The notes below the pieces were generated by a model. That model saw only the letters and a list, made by a program, of their open reading frames with translations. It was not told the DNA's origin and did not search any database. A DNA stretch of 5,735 nucleotides, from the NCBI GenBank assembly GCA_021443045.1, contig JABUUT010000063.1, forward strand, positions 18,016 to 23,750. The letters are read 5' to 3'. Shown here one piece after another: positions 1 to 5,562 of this stretch; the stretch's first letter is position 1; each line of letters begins with the position of its first letter. Both the position numbers and the translations under genes were made by a program. The stretch is from Fibrobacteraceae bacterium. Its GTDB lineage: Bacteria > Fibrobacterota > Fibrobacteria > Fibrobacterales > Fibrobacteraceae.

Positions 1-84
1 TACATCAGCCTGGACAACCTCTACCTATTGCAGGAAAGCGGTACCGAGGTTCCCATGCCTCGTGGCCTAAGGAGACTTCGATAG
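1..84 (+). CDS. C-terminal end of an unidentified protein (5' truncated by window edge)
   Basis: Frame 1 is open from the first base to a TAG at 82-84 and encodes 27 residues that start YISLDNLYLLQ and end PRGLRRLR. The first part resembles the final beta-strand of beta-sandwich carbohydrate-binding modules, which often end in a D-N-hydrophobic-Y/L pattern. The tail is strongly basic. Fibrobacter secreted glycoside hydrolases are known to carry basic terminal domains, so a secreted carbohydrate-active enzyme is conceivable, but 27 residues cannot establish a family. The other two forward frames read less like protein. Two in-frame stops (82-84 and 100-102) separate it from the downstream repair gene, which is in the same frame. 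That the frame is coding is moderately likely; the function is a guess. Confidence 0.5.
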   Translation, partial: YISLDNLYLLQESGTEVPMPRGLRRLR

Positions 85-105
85 TTTTTAGGGCTCCTCT
101 AAAAA
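85..105 (+). promoter_or_regulatory. AT-rich hairpin just after a stop codon and over the next gene's ribosome-binding region
   Basis: TTTTTAG (85-91) and CTAAAAA (99-105) are perfect inverted arms. They extend inward by a G-T wobble (92/98) and a G-C pair (93/97), leaving a CTC loop. The hairpin begins directly after the TAG of the upstream gene. Its right arm overlaps the A-rich stretch AAAAAAG (101-107), the only ribosome-binding candidate for the gene starting at 115. It could be a weak terminator or could mask translation initiation. No U-tract follows it, so a classical intrinsic terminator is unlikely. Confidence 0.35.
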
Positions 106-114
106 AGAATAACG

Positions 115-795
115 ATGACCTCAAAGATTCAGAAATTACTTTTTGAAAATCAGGACTTGGCCTACCAAAAGTTTCATGCCAAGCTAATGCCCACCATTGA
201 TTCAAAAAGGGTGATAGGGGTACGGGTACCTGTATTACGACAGTTGGCAAAAAAATTGTATGGCACTGAAGACGGTGAAAAACTTTTACACCAACTCCCT
301 CATCATTATTATGAAGAAAATAATCTTCATGCCTTTTTGTTGGAGCAAGAAAAGGACTATGAAAAACTAATAGAGATGCTGGATTTGTTTTTGCCCTATG
401 TAGACAATTGGGCCACCTGCGACAGCATGCGTCCCAAGGTGTTTAAAAAGCATCTGGAAGAATTGCTTTTGCCAGTAAAACGATGGCTAGCCTCAAAAGA
501 CACTTACACCATTCGCTTTGGCATTGAAGTGCTAATGAATTTTTATTTGGAAAAATCCTTTGACCCCAAGTATTTGGAATGGGTTTGCAAAATTCAATCC
601 AAAGAGTATTATGTGAATATGATGATAGCCTGGTATTTTGCCACCGCATTAGCCAAGCAGTATAAGGCCACAATTCCTTATATACAAAGTAATCGTCTTG
701 ACATTTGGTGCCATAACAAGACCATCCAAAAGGCTATAGAAAGTTATCGAATTTCCCAGGTACAAAAAGAGTATTTGCGTGGTTTAAAACGATAA
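115..795 (+). CDS. DNA alkylation repair protein, AlkD-like HEAT-repeat DNA glycosylase family
   Basis: The 226-residue product is close to the usual length of the AlkC/AlkD family (B. cereus AlkD is about 237). Family members are all-alpha proteins of HEAT-like repeats that remove bulky or cationic alkylated bases such as 3-methyl- and 7-methyl-purines in the cytoplasm. Recognisable segments are IGVRVPVLRQLAKKL (34-48), VDNWATCDS (96-104), IRFGIEVLM (133-141), YYVNMMIAW (165-173) and the C-terminal NKTIQKAIESYRIS (201-214). W99 and D103 have the same spacing as AlkD W109 and D113, which contact the lesion, and R134 may match AlkD R148. The position of AlkD W187 appears to be E209 or S210 here, as I recall for this subfamily; this alignment is by eye. 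The start is the ATG at 115, since two stops lie just upstream in frame. Only a weak A-rich ribosome-binding sequence precedes it. No operon partner is evident. Confidence 0.88.
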   Translation: MTSKIQKLLFENQDLAYQKFHAKLMPTIDSKRVIGVRVPVLRQLAKKLYGTEDGEKLLHQLPHHYYEENNLHAFLLEQEKDYEKLIEMLDLFLPYVDNWATCDSMRPKVFKKHLEELLLPVKRWLASKDTYTIRFGIEVLMNFYLEKSFDPKYLEWVCKIQSKEYYVNMMIAWYFATALAKQYKATIPYIQSNRLDIWCHNKTIQKAIESYRISQVQKEYLRGLKR

Positions 796-806
796 ATCTG
801 TAGTTG

Positions 807-845
807 TTTTCACATTTTACCCCTATAAACCGTATTTTGTGAAAA
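807..845 (+). repeat. Interrupted inverted repeat between the repair gene and the EAL gene
   Basis: TTTTCACA (807-814) and TGTGAAAA (838-845) are perfect 8-bp inverted arms. Inside them TAC (818-820) pairs with GTA (832-834), separated from the outer arms by a TTT/TTT mismatch. The central 11 nt are 821-831. It begins 11 nt after the repair gene stop codon. It could help end that transcript, but there is no trailing U-run. Together with the repeats that follow it looks more like an operator for a dimeric regulator. Confidence 0.45.
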
Positions 846-865
846 TAGGTTTACCCCCTAAACCG
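816..865 (+). promoter_or_regulatory. Two imperfect direct repeats, the second a palindrome: probable operator region
   Basis: TTTACCCCTATAAACCG (816-832) and TTTACCCCCTAAACCG (850-865) are near-identical copies 34 nt apart start to start, about three helical turns. The second copy lies in a perfect inverted repeat, GGTTTA (848-853), CCCCC spacer, TAAACC (859-864). The first copy is the central part of the larger inverted repeat 807-845. Such spacing on one face of the helix, 24-73 bp before the EAL gene start, is what a paired transcription-factor site looks like. The regulator is unknown. Confidence 0.45.
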
Positions 866-877
866 ATTTATTATTAT
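850..877 (+). promoter_or_regulatory. Candidate sigma70-type promoter for the EAL gene
   Basis: TTTACC (850-855, 4 of 6 to TTGACA), a 16-bp spacer and TATTAT (872-877, 5 of 6 to TATAAT) precede the start at 889. Transcription would begin near 884, giving a leader of only about 5 nt. This fits the absence of a usable Shine-Dalgarno: the AAGG at 884-887 is one base from the ATG. The -35 overlaps the palindrome at 848-864, so a protein bound there would block RNA polymerase. A rival -10 (TATAAA, 824-829) has no good -35. Confidence 0.35.
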
Positions 878-888
878 TTTCTTAAGGT

Positions 889-2742
889 ATGAATGTTGAA
901 AGTCAATTTTGTGGATTAGCCATTTGCATTTTGCTTTTGGTGCTTTATTCTAGGAGAAAGCACTTGGGGCTTTATGGCGAAAATATCTTTTTGTGCATGC
1001 TGGTTATGACTATTGTCTTGCTGGCCCTGGACATTATTTCTGTTGCTGGAATTATTTACAAAGAGCTATTTCCCGAATGGCTTGTTTTTTGCCTTTGCAA
1101 ACTTTATGTAGTGTCCTTGGTTTTTGAATCTTGCGCAGCCCTAATTTACCTGCTCAATGACTTTATGGAACAAAAGCGCCATAAGAAAATTTCCAGAATG
1201 TTGCTTGGGGTTTCGGGGTTGGCCGGCATTACAATGCTTATTGCTCCTATTGAAGTGTTCAATGATGGCATTCGTGTTTATTCCTATGGCCCTAGTACTA
1301 TGTTGGCCTATGCCTATTGTGGTGCCTTTTTGCTTGCCATTCTGATAGTTGCATTTATAAAAAAGCGGCTGATTACCCCAATACGTTGGCTTGCCTTTAT
1401 GACATGGATTTTTATTTGGATGGCGCTTGCTGCCATTCAGTTTGCCGAAAGTTCCCTGCTTTTGGTGGGCTTTGCTACTTCCCTGGGTATTTTAATACTA
1501 TACGCCTCTCTTGAAAATCCCGAAGGCAATATGAACCGGGAATTGGGATGCTACAATGGGTATGCGCTGGAGTCTTATCTAAAACAAATGTTCATGAACC
1601 GTCAAAAGTTCCATGTGCTGTTTTTTACGGTTGGCGAAATTACTCTGGAAACTAAGAACTACATATTGCAAGTGATGCGCCGCCCCTCTCTTTCTGCGGG
1701 AGTGCACCTGTTTAAGTTGCTTGGCCCCGAATTTTTCTTGATTACGGAAAATGACAGACGATACGAAAGATTGGTTCGTTGGCTTGGGGATGAAAAGAAA
1801 CGCCAAAATTCAGCAATACGCGACATTCAGGGATTGTGCATGGAAAATGGCCTGGATGTGGGGGATGCAAAAAAATTGAGGAAGGTTTTTAAGTATTACA
1901 TTGATAAGTACAAGGGTAATGTACGTGACAATGATGTAGAAATAACCAAGGTGCATATTGATGAATATTTGATGCAAGAAAATCTGCAAGAAGAAATAGA
2001 GAGTGCCTTAAAAGAAGATAGGGTGGAGGTGTTTTTACAACCTATCTATAGCACCTGTGAAAAAAAATTTCTATCGGCAGAAGCCTTGGTGCGCATCCGT
2101 AAAAAAGATGGAAACCTTCTTTCTCCGGGTGTTTTTATTCCTGTGGCCGAAAAGTCGGGGAGCATTGTGGCTTTGGGTGAACGGGTATTTGCAAAGGTGT
2201 GCCAATTTATTTCTTCGGGTGAATTGAATCATTTGGGCCTGCACTACATTGAAGTTAACTTATCTGTTCTTCAGTGTGAACAGAAAAATTTGTCAAACCG
2301 TTTAAAAACGATTATGGATCAATACAAGGTGTCTCCCAATGCTCTGAATCTGGAAATTACGGAGACGGCTACCTTGAATGCCAAAATGAACCTGTTATCC
2401 AACATGGGCTCCCTGATAGATTTTGGCTGCTCTTTCTCCCTAGATGATTTTGGAAAGGGCGAGTCTAACCTAATGTATATTGTAGAAATGCCTGTGTCCA
2501 TTGTGAAAATGGATATTGATTTGACCAAAGCCTTCTTTGCAATAGAAAAAGCTCAGGCCGTAGTTCGGTCTGTGGTGCAGATGGCTCATGAAATGGGGCT
2601 GCGGGTGGTATCCGAAGGCATTGAAAGCCAGGAAGAATTTGAAGCCCTCCAGAACATTGGCGTAGACTACATCCAAGGCTACTACTTTAGTAGAGCCTTG
2701 CCTATGGATGAGTTTGTAGAATTTGTAAAAAAATACAACTAA
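889..2742 (+). CDS. Membrane-anchored c-di-GMP phosphodiesterase: 7TM sensor, degenerate GGDEF, intact EAL
   Basis: The product has 617 residues. About seven hydrophobic helices (roughly 5-20, 33-56, 65-89, 103-121, 138-157, 166-185, 189-207) form an N-terminal membrane sensor resembling those on GGDEF/EAL proteins of gut Clostridia. Residues about 208-345 look like a GGDEF domain, but the signature is L278-G279-P280-E281-F282, so cyclase activity is unlikely. The EAL domain (about 365-614) keeps the catalytic set: E398 of EAL, N457, E489, E492, D519, D520, K540, D542, E576 and Q596. From N457 on, the spacing matches what I recall for RocR. It should hydrolyse c-di-GMP to pGpG at the inner membrane face, with the GGDEF remnant possibly a GTP-binding regulator. 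The ATG at 889 is the first start after an in-frame TAA at 883-885. The gene ends in tandem stops, TAATAA. Confidence 0.9.
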   Translation: MNVESQFCGLAICILLLVLYSRRKHLGLYGENIFLCMLVMTIVLLALDIISVAGIIYKELFPEWLVFCLCKLYVVSLVFESCAALIYLLNDFMEQKRHKKISRMLLGVSGLAGITMLIAPIEVFNDGIRVYSYGPSTMLAYAYCGAFLLAILIVAFIKKRLITPIRWLAFMTWIFIWMALAAIQFAESSLLLVGFATSLGILILYASLENPEGNMNRELGCYNGYALESYLKQMFMNRQKFHVLFFTVGEITLETKNYILQVMRRPSLSAGVHLFKLLGPEFFLITENDRRYERLVRWLGDEKKRQNSAIRDIQGLCMENGLDVGDAKKLRKVFKYYIDKYKGNVRDNDVEITKVHIDEYLMQENLQEEIESALKEDRVEVFLQPIYSTCEKKFLSAEALVRIRKKDGNLLSPGVFIPVAEKSGSIVALGERVFAKVCQFISSGELNHLGLHYIEVNLSVLQCEQKNLSNRLKTIMDQYKVSPNALNLEITETATLNAKMNLLSNMGSLIDFGCSFSLDDFGKGESNLMYIVEMPVSIVKMDIDLTKAFFAIEKAQAVVRSVVQMAHEMGLRVVSEGIESQEEFEALQNIGVDYIQGYYFSRALPMDEFVEFVKKYN

Positions 2743-2755
2743 TAAAAGAGCGTTG

Positions 2756-4045
2756 TTAGCGCTTGTCCCTATCTACCCAGGGCCGTTCGGTGGCACCAGT
2801 ATAAATTTGGCGAGGACGGTTGATTTTGCTCAATGGGTCATCGTGCATTTCTTTCCAGTGGGCTATCCAGCCTGGTAAACGGCCAATGGCAAACATTACG
2901 GTAAGCATATTGGTGGGAATGCCCATGGCACGGTAGAGGATACCGGAATAAAAATCCACATTGGGGTAAAGCTTGCGGGCTATAAAGTAGTCATCTTTTA
3001 GGGCGGCTTCTTCCAGCTTTAGAGCAATATCTAATAGAGAATCGTGTACATGTTCCCTTTCAAAAACCTGGTACATCAATTTTTTGAGCACCTTGGCGCG
3101 AGGGTCGTAACTCTTGTAAACTCGGTGGCCAAAACCGGAAAGGCGGAAGGGGTCTTTTTTGTCTTTGGCTTTGTCCATCACTTGTTCTATAGTCATGCCA
3201 CTTTGCTGGATACGAATTAGTGTTTCCAGCACTGCCTGGTTGGCTCCTCCATGGAGAGGCCCCCACAAAGCGCAAATGCCGGCGCAGATGCTGGCGTACA
3301 AGTTGGCTTGAGAACTGCCAACCATACGCACAGTGGATGTGGAACAGTTTTGTTCATGGTCGGCATGAACAATGAGCAGCGTGTTCAAAGCCTTTTCCAT
3401 AATGGGGTCTGGGTGGTAGGGCTTGGCTTTGCTGCTGAACATCATGTTGAGGAAGTTGCTGCAGTAGCTGCGTTCGGCCTCGGGGTAAACGAAGGGTTCG
3501 CCTATGCTAGCTTTGTAGGCAAAGGCAGCAATGGTGCGAATCTTTGAAATAAGACCTGCTGTAGTAAGCTCAAAGGCAGAAGCGATATTTTCATCATCGT
3601 AAAAACGAGGTGTGAAAAGCCCCACTGCATTCACAATGGAACTGAGAATGCCCATGGGGTGTGCACTGGGAGGCATCTGCCTAAAAAAGTGAAGTAGATT
3701 TTCATGGAGCAGGGCGTTTTCTGTAAGCATGGTGCGGAATCGACCCAGCTGCTCTACGGTAGGTAGTTCACCATAAATTAAGAGCCATGCGGTTTCAGGG
3801 AAGGTGGCCTTTTCTGCCAAATCTTCAATGCTGTAACCGCGATATCGGAGGATACCTCGTTCGCCGTCAACAAAAGTAATAGCACTTTTGGTACTACCTG
3901 TGTTCAGGTAGCCATAGTCTAAAGTCACCAGTCCAGAATCCTTGCGGAGTGTGGAAACATCGATGGCACTTTCGTTTTCGGTTCCGGTAATTACGGGGAG
4001 TTCGTAACTCTTACCATTAAAGTTTAGGGTTGCGTTCTCGGACAT
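2756..4045 (-). CDS. gltA: Citrate synthase, type II (GltA)
   Basis: The 429-residue product matches E. coli GltA (427) along its whole length. It condenses oxaloacetate and acetyl-CoA to citrate in the cytoplasm, the entry to the oxidative TCA arm and 2-oxoglutarate/glutamate synthesis. Catalytic residues are present: H265 in GPLHGGAN, H307 in FGHRVYK and D364 in PNVDFYSG, equivalent to E. coli H264, H305 and D362. Substrate-binding H230 (HADHEQ), R316, R389 and R410 are also visible. The N-terminal beta-rich segment is typical of type II enzymes. At the E. coli NADH-inhibition site R109, H110, Y145, R163 and C206 are replaced by E109, N110, T145, G164 and A207, while K168 is kept, so NADH control is probably lost. 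It starts 35 bp after the aminotransferase stop on the same strand, with a strong Shine-Dalgarno and no terminator between, so co-transcription is likely. Confidence 0.97.
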   Translation of the reverse strand: MSENATLNFNGKSYELPVITGTENESAIDVSTLRKDSGLVTLDYGYLNTGSTKSAITFVDGERGILRYRGYSIEDLAEKATFPETAWLLIYGELPTVEQLGRFRTMLTENALLHENLLHFFRQMPPSAHPMGILSSIVNAVGLFTPRFYDDENIASAFELTTAGLISKIRTIAAFAYKASIGEPFVYPEAERSYCSNFLNMMFSSKAKPYHPDPIMEKALNTLLIVHADHEQNCSTSTVRMVGSSQANLYASICAGICALWGPLHGGANQAVLETLIRIQQSGMTIEQVMDKAKDKKDPFRLSGFGHRVYKSYDPRAKVLKKLMYQVFEREHVHDSLLDIALKLEEAALKDDYFIARKLYPNVDFYSGILYRAMGIPTNMLTVMFAIGRLPGWIAHWKEMHDDPLSKINRPRQIYTGATERPWVDRDKR

Positions 4046-4049
4046 AAAT

Positions 4050-4054
4050 CCTCC
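4050..4054 (-). promoter_or_regulatory. Strong ribosome-binding site of gltA
   Basis: On the minus strand GGAGG lies 4 nt before the gltA ATG (4045-4043). It is the strongest Shine-Dalgarno in the window and fixes the start. It sits in the 35-bp gap after the aminotransferase gene, and no promoter is evident in that gap, so gltA is probably translated from the shared transcript. Confidence 0.7.
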
Positions 4055-4080
4055 AGATGAAATGGTCTTAGCAATATAGT

Positions 4081-5385
4081 CTACTTCTGCAATTTTTTGA
4101 TGGCGCTATACACGTTATGGTATAGTTTTGGCAACTTGTCTGTAGGAGTTGCGCTAAATGCCAAGCGAATGAGCCCCTTTAGCATAATGGTGCCGGTGCT
4201 GTAGTCCTTAATCAAGGTCTGACGAACTTCTTCGGCATCTACACCCTTGGGTTTTACGCACATAAAGTAACCGCTGTTGAAAGGCATTACTTCAAATGCT
4301 TCGGCATACTCGGGGTGGGCTGCCAGTTCCTGCTTAATAATGTCGTAGCGCTTTTTTAGCGTTTTGTATTTTTCTTCTTTCTGCTTGGCGTATTCTTCGC
4401 TTTGGTAGGCTGCAAGCAAAATCTTTTGAGAAATGCTGGGGGCGTTGGAAATATTTCCGCGAACAACACCAGCAGCCTTGTCTTCCAAAGCCTTCAGTTG
4501 GGCATCTGTCGCTCCCTTAAAGCCAAAGGTCATAAAGCCTACGCGGAAACCCCAAACATAGTCTTCCTTGGTAGGACCATCCAATTTTACTGCAATCAGG
4601 TTCTCGTGGGCATCCGCCAACTTGGTGAAAAGGCTTTCGCGGGTTACGCCGTCTTCATAGACTAGGCCAAAGTAGGCGTCATCCAAAAGAACAATAACGT
4701 TGTCGTTGGCTTCAGCGCTTTCCACAAGAACCTTGACAATTTCGTCTACTTCGGCTTCCGTTGCGGTGTAGCCAGTGGGGTTGTTTGGGAAGTTGAGGAG
4801 AACAATCTTCTTTCCTACGGTGGTTCCTTTTTTTCTAATGGCATACCTTAGCGCTTCTGTGTCAAAGGCTCCATCCTTGAATGTATTGAATGTTTCAATG
4901 TGAGCTCCTCTGTCGTTGTCGAAAATGAGCTCGTAGTTGTCCCAATACAAATCTGGTATATAGACTGTGTCGCCGGGATTCACAAACAGGTAGGCGGCAC
5001 AACTAATAGCATGTGTAAGAGCGCAGGTTACAACAGGGGTGCTAAATTTTTTACCCTTGAGGCTTGGGTTCTTAATTAAAATCTGTTCCTTCCATGCGGC
5101 CCTCAAGTCGGGGTTGCCAAAACTGGGTGCATAGAGAAAGGAATTTTTGGGCAGATTCAAAGACTTGAGAACACAGTCTAGAACCAAGGGGGAACCGTCA
5201 TCCTCTAAAGCGGTGCCAATGGTAGCGTTAATTTCGGAGCCCTTTGCCTCGGCTCCCTGACCGAGAATGCCTTTGCGGGGGAAGAAAATGGTTGAGCCCT
5301 GGTAGGAGAGCATGCTAAGCACTCTGCAGCCGTTGGCAGAAAGCTCCTTGTTCAAGGATTCGGCAAGAGGATTGTATTTGTTCAT
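4081..5385 (-). CDS. PLP-dependent class I/II aminotransferase, possibly aspartate-type
   Basis: The 434-residue product has the fold-type I aminotransferase layout. Visible are YAPSFGNPDLRAAW (85-98), a cofactor-loop region at about 120-129 that reads TCALTHAISC rather than the usual glycine-rich form, W148 as the likely ring-stacking aromatic, NFPNNPTG (198-205) with N202, and D235 with Y238 in LDDAYFG. The PLP lysine is K273 in DGPTKEDYVWGFRVGF, followed 8 residues later by R281, the same K-to-R spacing as K258/R266 of aspartate aminotransferase. R407 in IRLAF should bind the substrate carboxylate. The lysine motif lacks the standard S-x-S-K form, so this is a divergent subgroup. Aspartate specificity is inferred from the fold and from citrate synthase downstream; alanine or aromatic specificity is possible. 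It is the first gene of the probable operon, with its own promoter and a good Shine-Dalgarno upstream. Confidence 0.9.
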   Translation of the reverse strand: MNKYNPLAESLNKELSANGCRVLSMLSYQGSTIFFPRKGILGQGAEAKGSEINATIGTALEDDGSPLVLDCVLKSLNLPKNSFLYAPSFGNPDLRAAWKEQILIKNPSLKGKKFSTPVVTCALTHAISCAAYLFVNPGDTVYIPDLYWDNYELIFDNDRGAHIETFNTFKDGAFDTEALRYAIRKKGTTVGKKIVLLNFPNNPTGYTATEAEVDEIVKVLVESAEANDNVIVLLDDAYFGLVYEDGVTRESLFTKLADAHENLIAVKLDGPTKEDYVWGFRVGFMTFGFKGATDAQLKALEDKAAGVVRGNISNAPSISQKILLAAYQSEEYAKQKEEKYKTLKKRYDIIKQELAAHPEYAEAFEVMPFNSGYFMCVKPKGVDAEEVRQTLIKDYSTGTIMLKGLIRLAFSATPTDKLPKLYHNVYSAIKKLQK

Positions 5386-5392
5386 GGTTTGG

Positions 5393-5398
5393 TCCTTT
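5393..5398 (-). promoter_or_regulatory. Ribosome-binding site of the aminotransferase gene
   Basis: AAAGGA on the minus strand lies 7 nt before the ATG (5385-5383), an ideal spacing. It supports this start over the downstream in-frame methionine at residue 25. Confidence 0.7.
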
Positions 5399-5412
5399 GT
5401 TTAACGTGGCCA

Positions 5413-5441
5413 AATTTAGCAAAAGACAGGCGTTGTGGCAA
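5413..5441 (-). promoter_or_regulatory. Sigma70-type promoter of the aminotransferase-gltA operon
   Basis: Read on the minus strand, TTGCCA (5441-5436, 5 of 6 to TTGACA) is followed by a 17-bp spacer and TAAATT (5418-5413, 4 of 6 to TATAAT). Transcription would start near 5406, giving a leader of about 20 nt that contains the Shine-Dalgarno. An A/T-rich stretch just upstream of the -35 (about 5445-5458) could act as an UP-like element. No operator or riboswitch fold is visible in this short leader. Confidence 0.55.
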
Positions 5442-5509
5442 AGCCATTTTTAGAAAAGGTGCTCCAAAGACTATTCCCCATTAAGGCCCACCTGCAAAAT
5501 CATGTGTCA

Positions 5510-5559
5510 GCTAAAACTGGATTATCGGTTTTCGGAAACCGAATCTTTCAGCTATTAGC
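5510..5559. repeat. 50-nt imperfect hairpin next to the repeat array
   Basis: The core is CGGTTT (5526-5531), loop TCGG, AAACCG (5536-5541). It extends outward through GATT/AATC (5520-5523/5542-5545, with an AT bulge), CTG/CAG (5517-5519/5549-5551) and GCTAA/TTAGC (5510-5514/5555-5559). It sits between the operon promoter and the array. A TTT follows the inner stem on the plus strand but is partly inside the fold. It may terminate a transcript entering from the right, or be a decayed intergenic element. Stretch 5442-5509 shows nothing else recognisable. Confidence 0.5.
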
Positions 5560-5562
5560 AGA

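Noticed and set aside
5..250. 81-codon minus-strand open frame over the left edge and the repair gene start
   Set aside because: It overlaps the well-supported repair gene in antisense and its product is low-complexity with no recognisable motif.
807..845. Rho-independent terminator of the repair gene
   Set aside because: The stem is AT-rich with a 3-nt mismatch and is followed by TAGG rather than a U-run.
796..888. c-di-GMP riboswitch upstream of the EAL gene
   Set aside because: The 93-bp spacer is short and AT-rich, lacks the conserved GEMM-type core and has no tetraloop/receptor pair. DNA-level symmetry explains it better.
2743..2775. Possible shared terminator between the convergent EAL and gltA genes (AGCG...CGCT pairing near 2750-2765)
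   Set aside because: Only about four pairs form without bulges, there is no U-run on either strand, and most of the pairing lies inside the gltA coding end. Nothing here supports a real terminator.
3251..3547. 98-codon plus-strand open frame antisense to gltA
   Set aside because: It is opposite the conserved catalytic part of citrate synthase. Its valine/glycine/alanine-rich product is what the complement of that gene would give.
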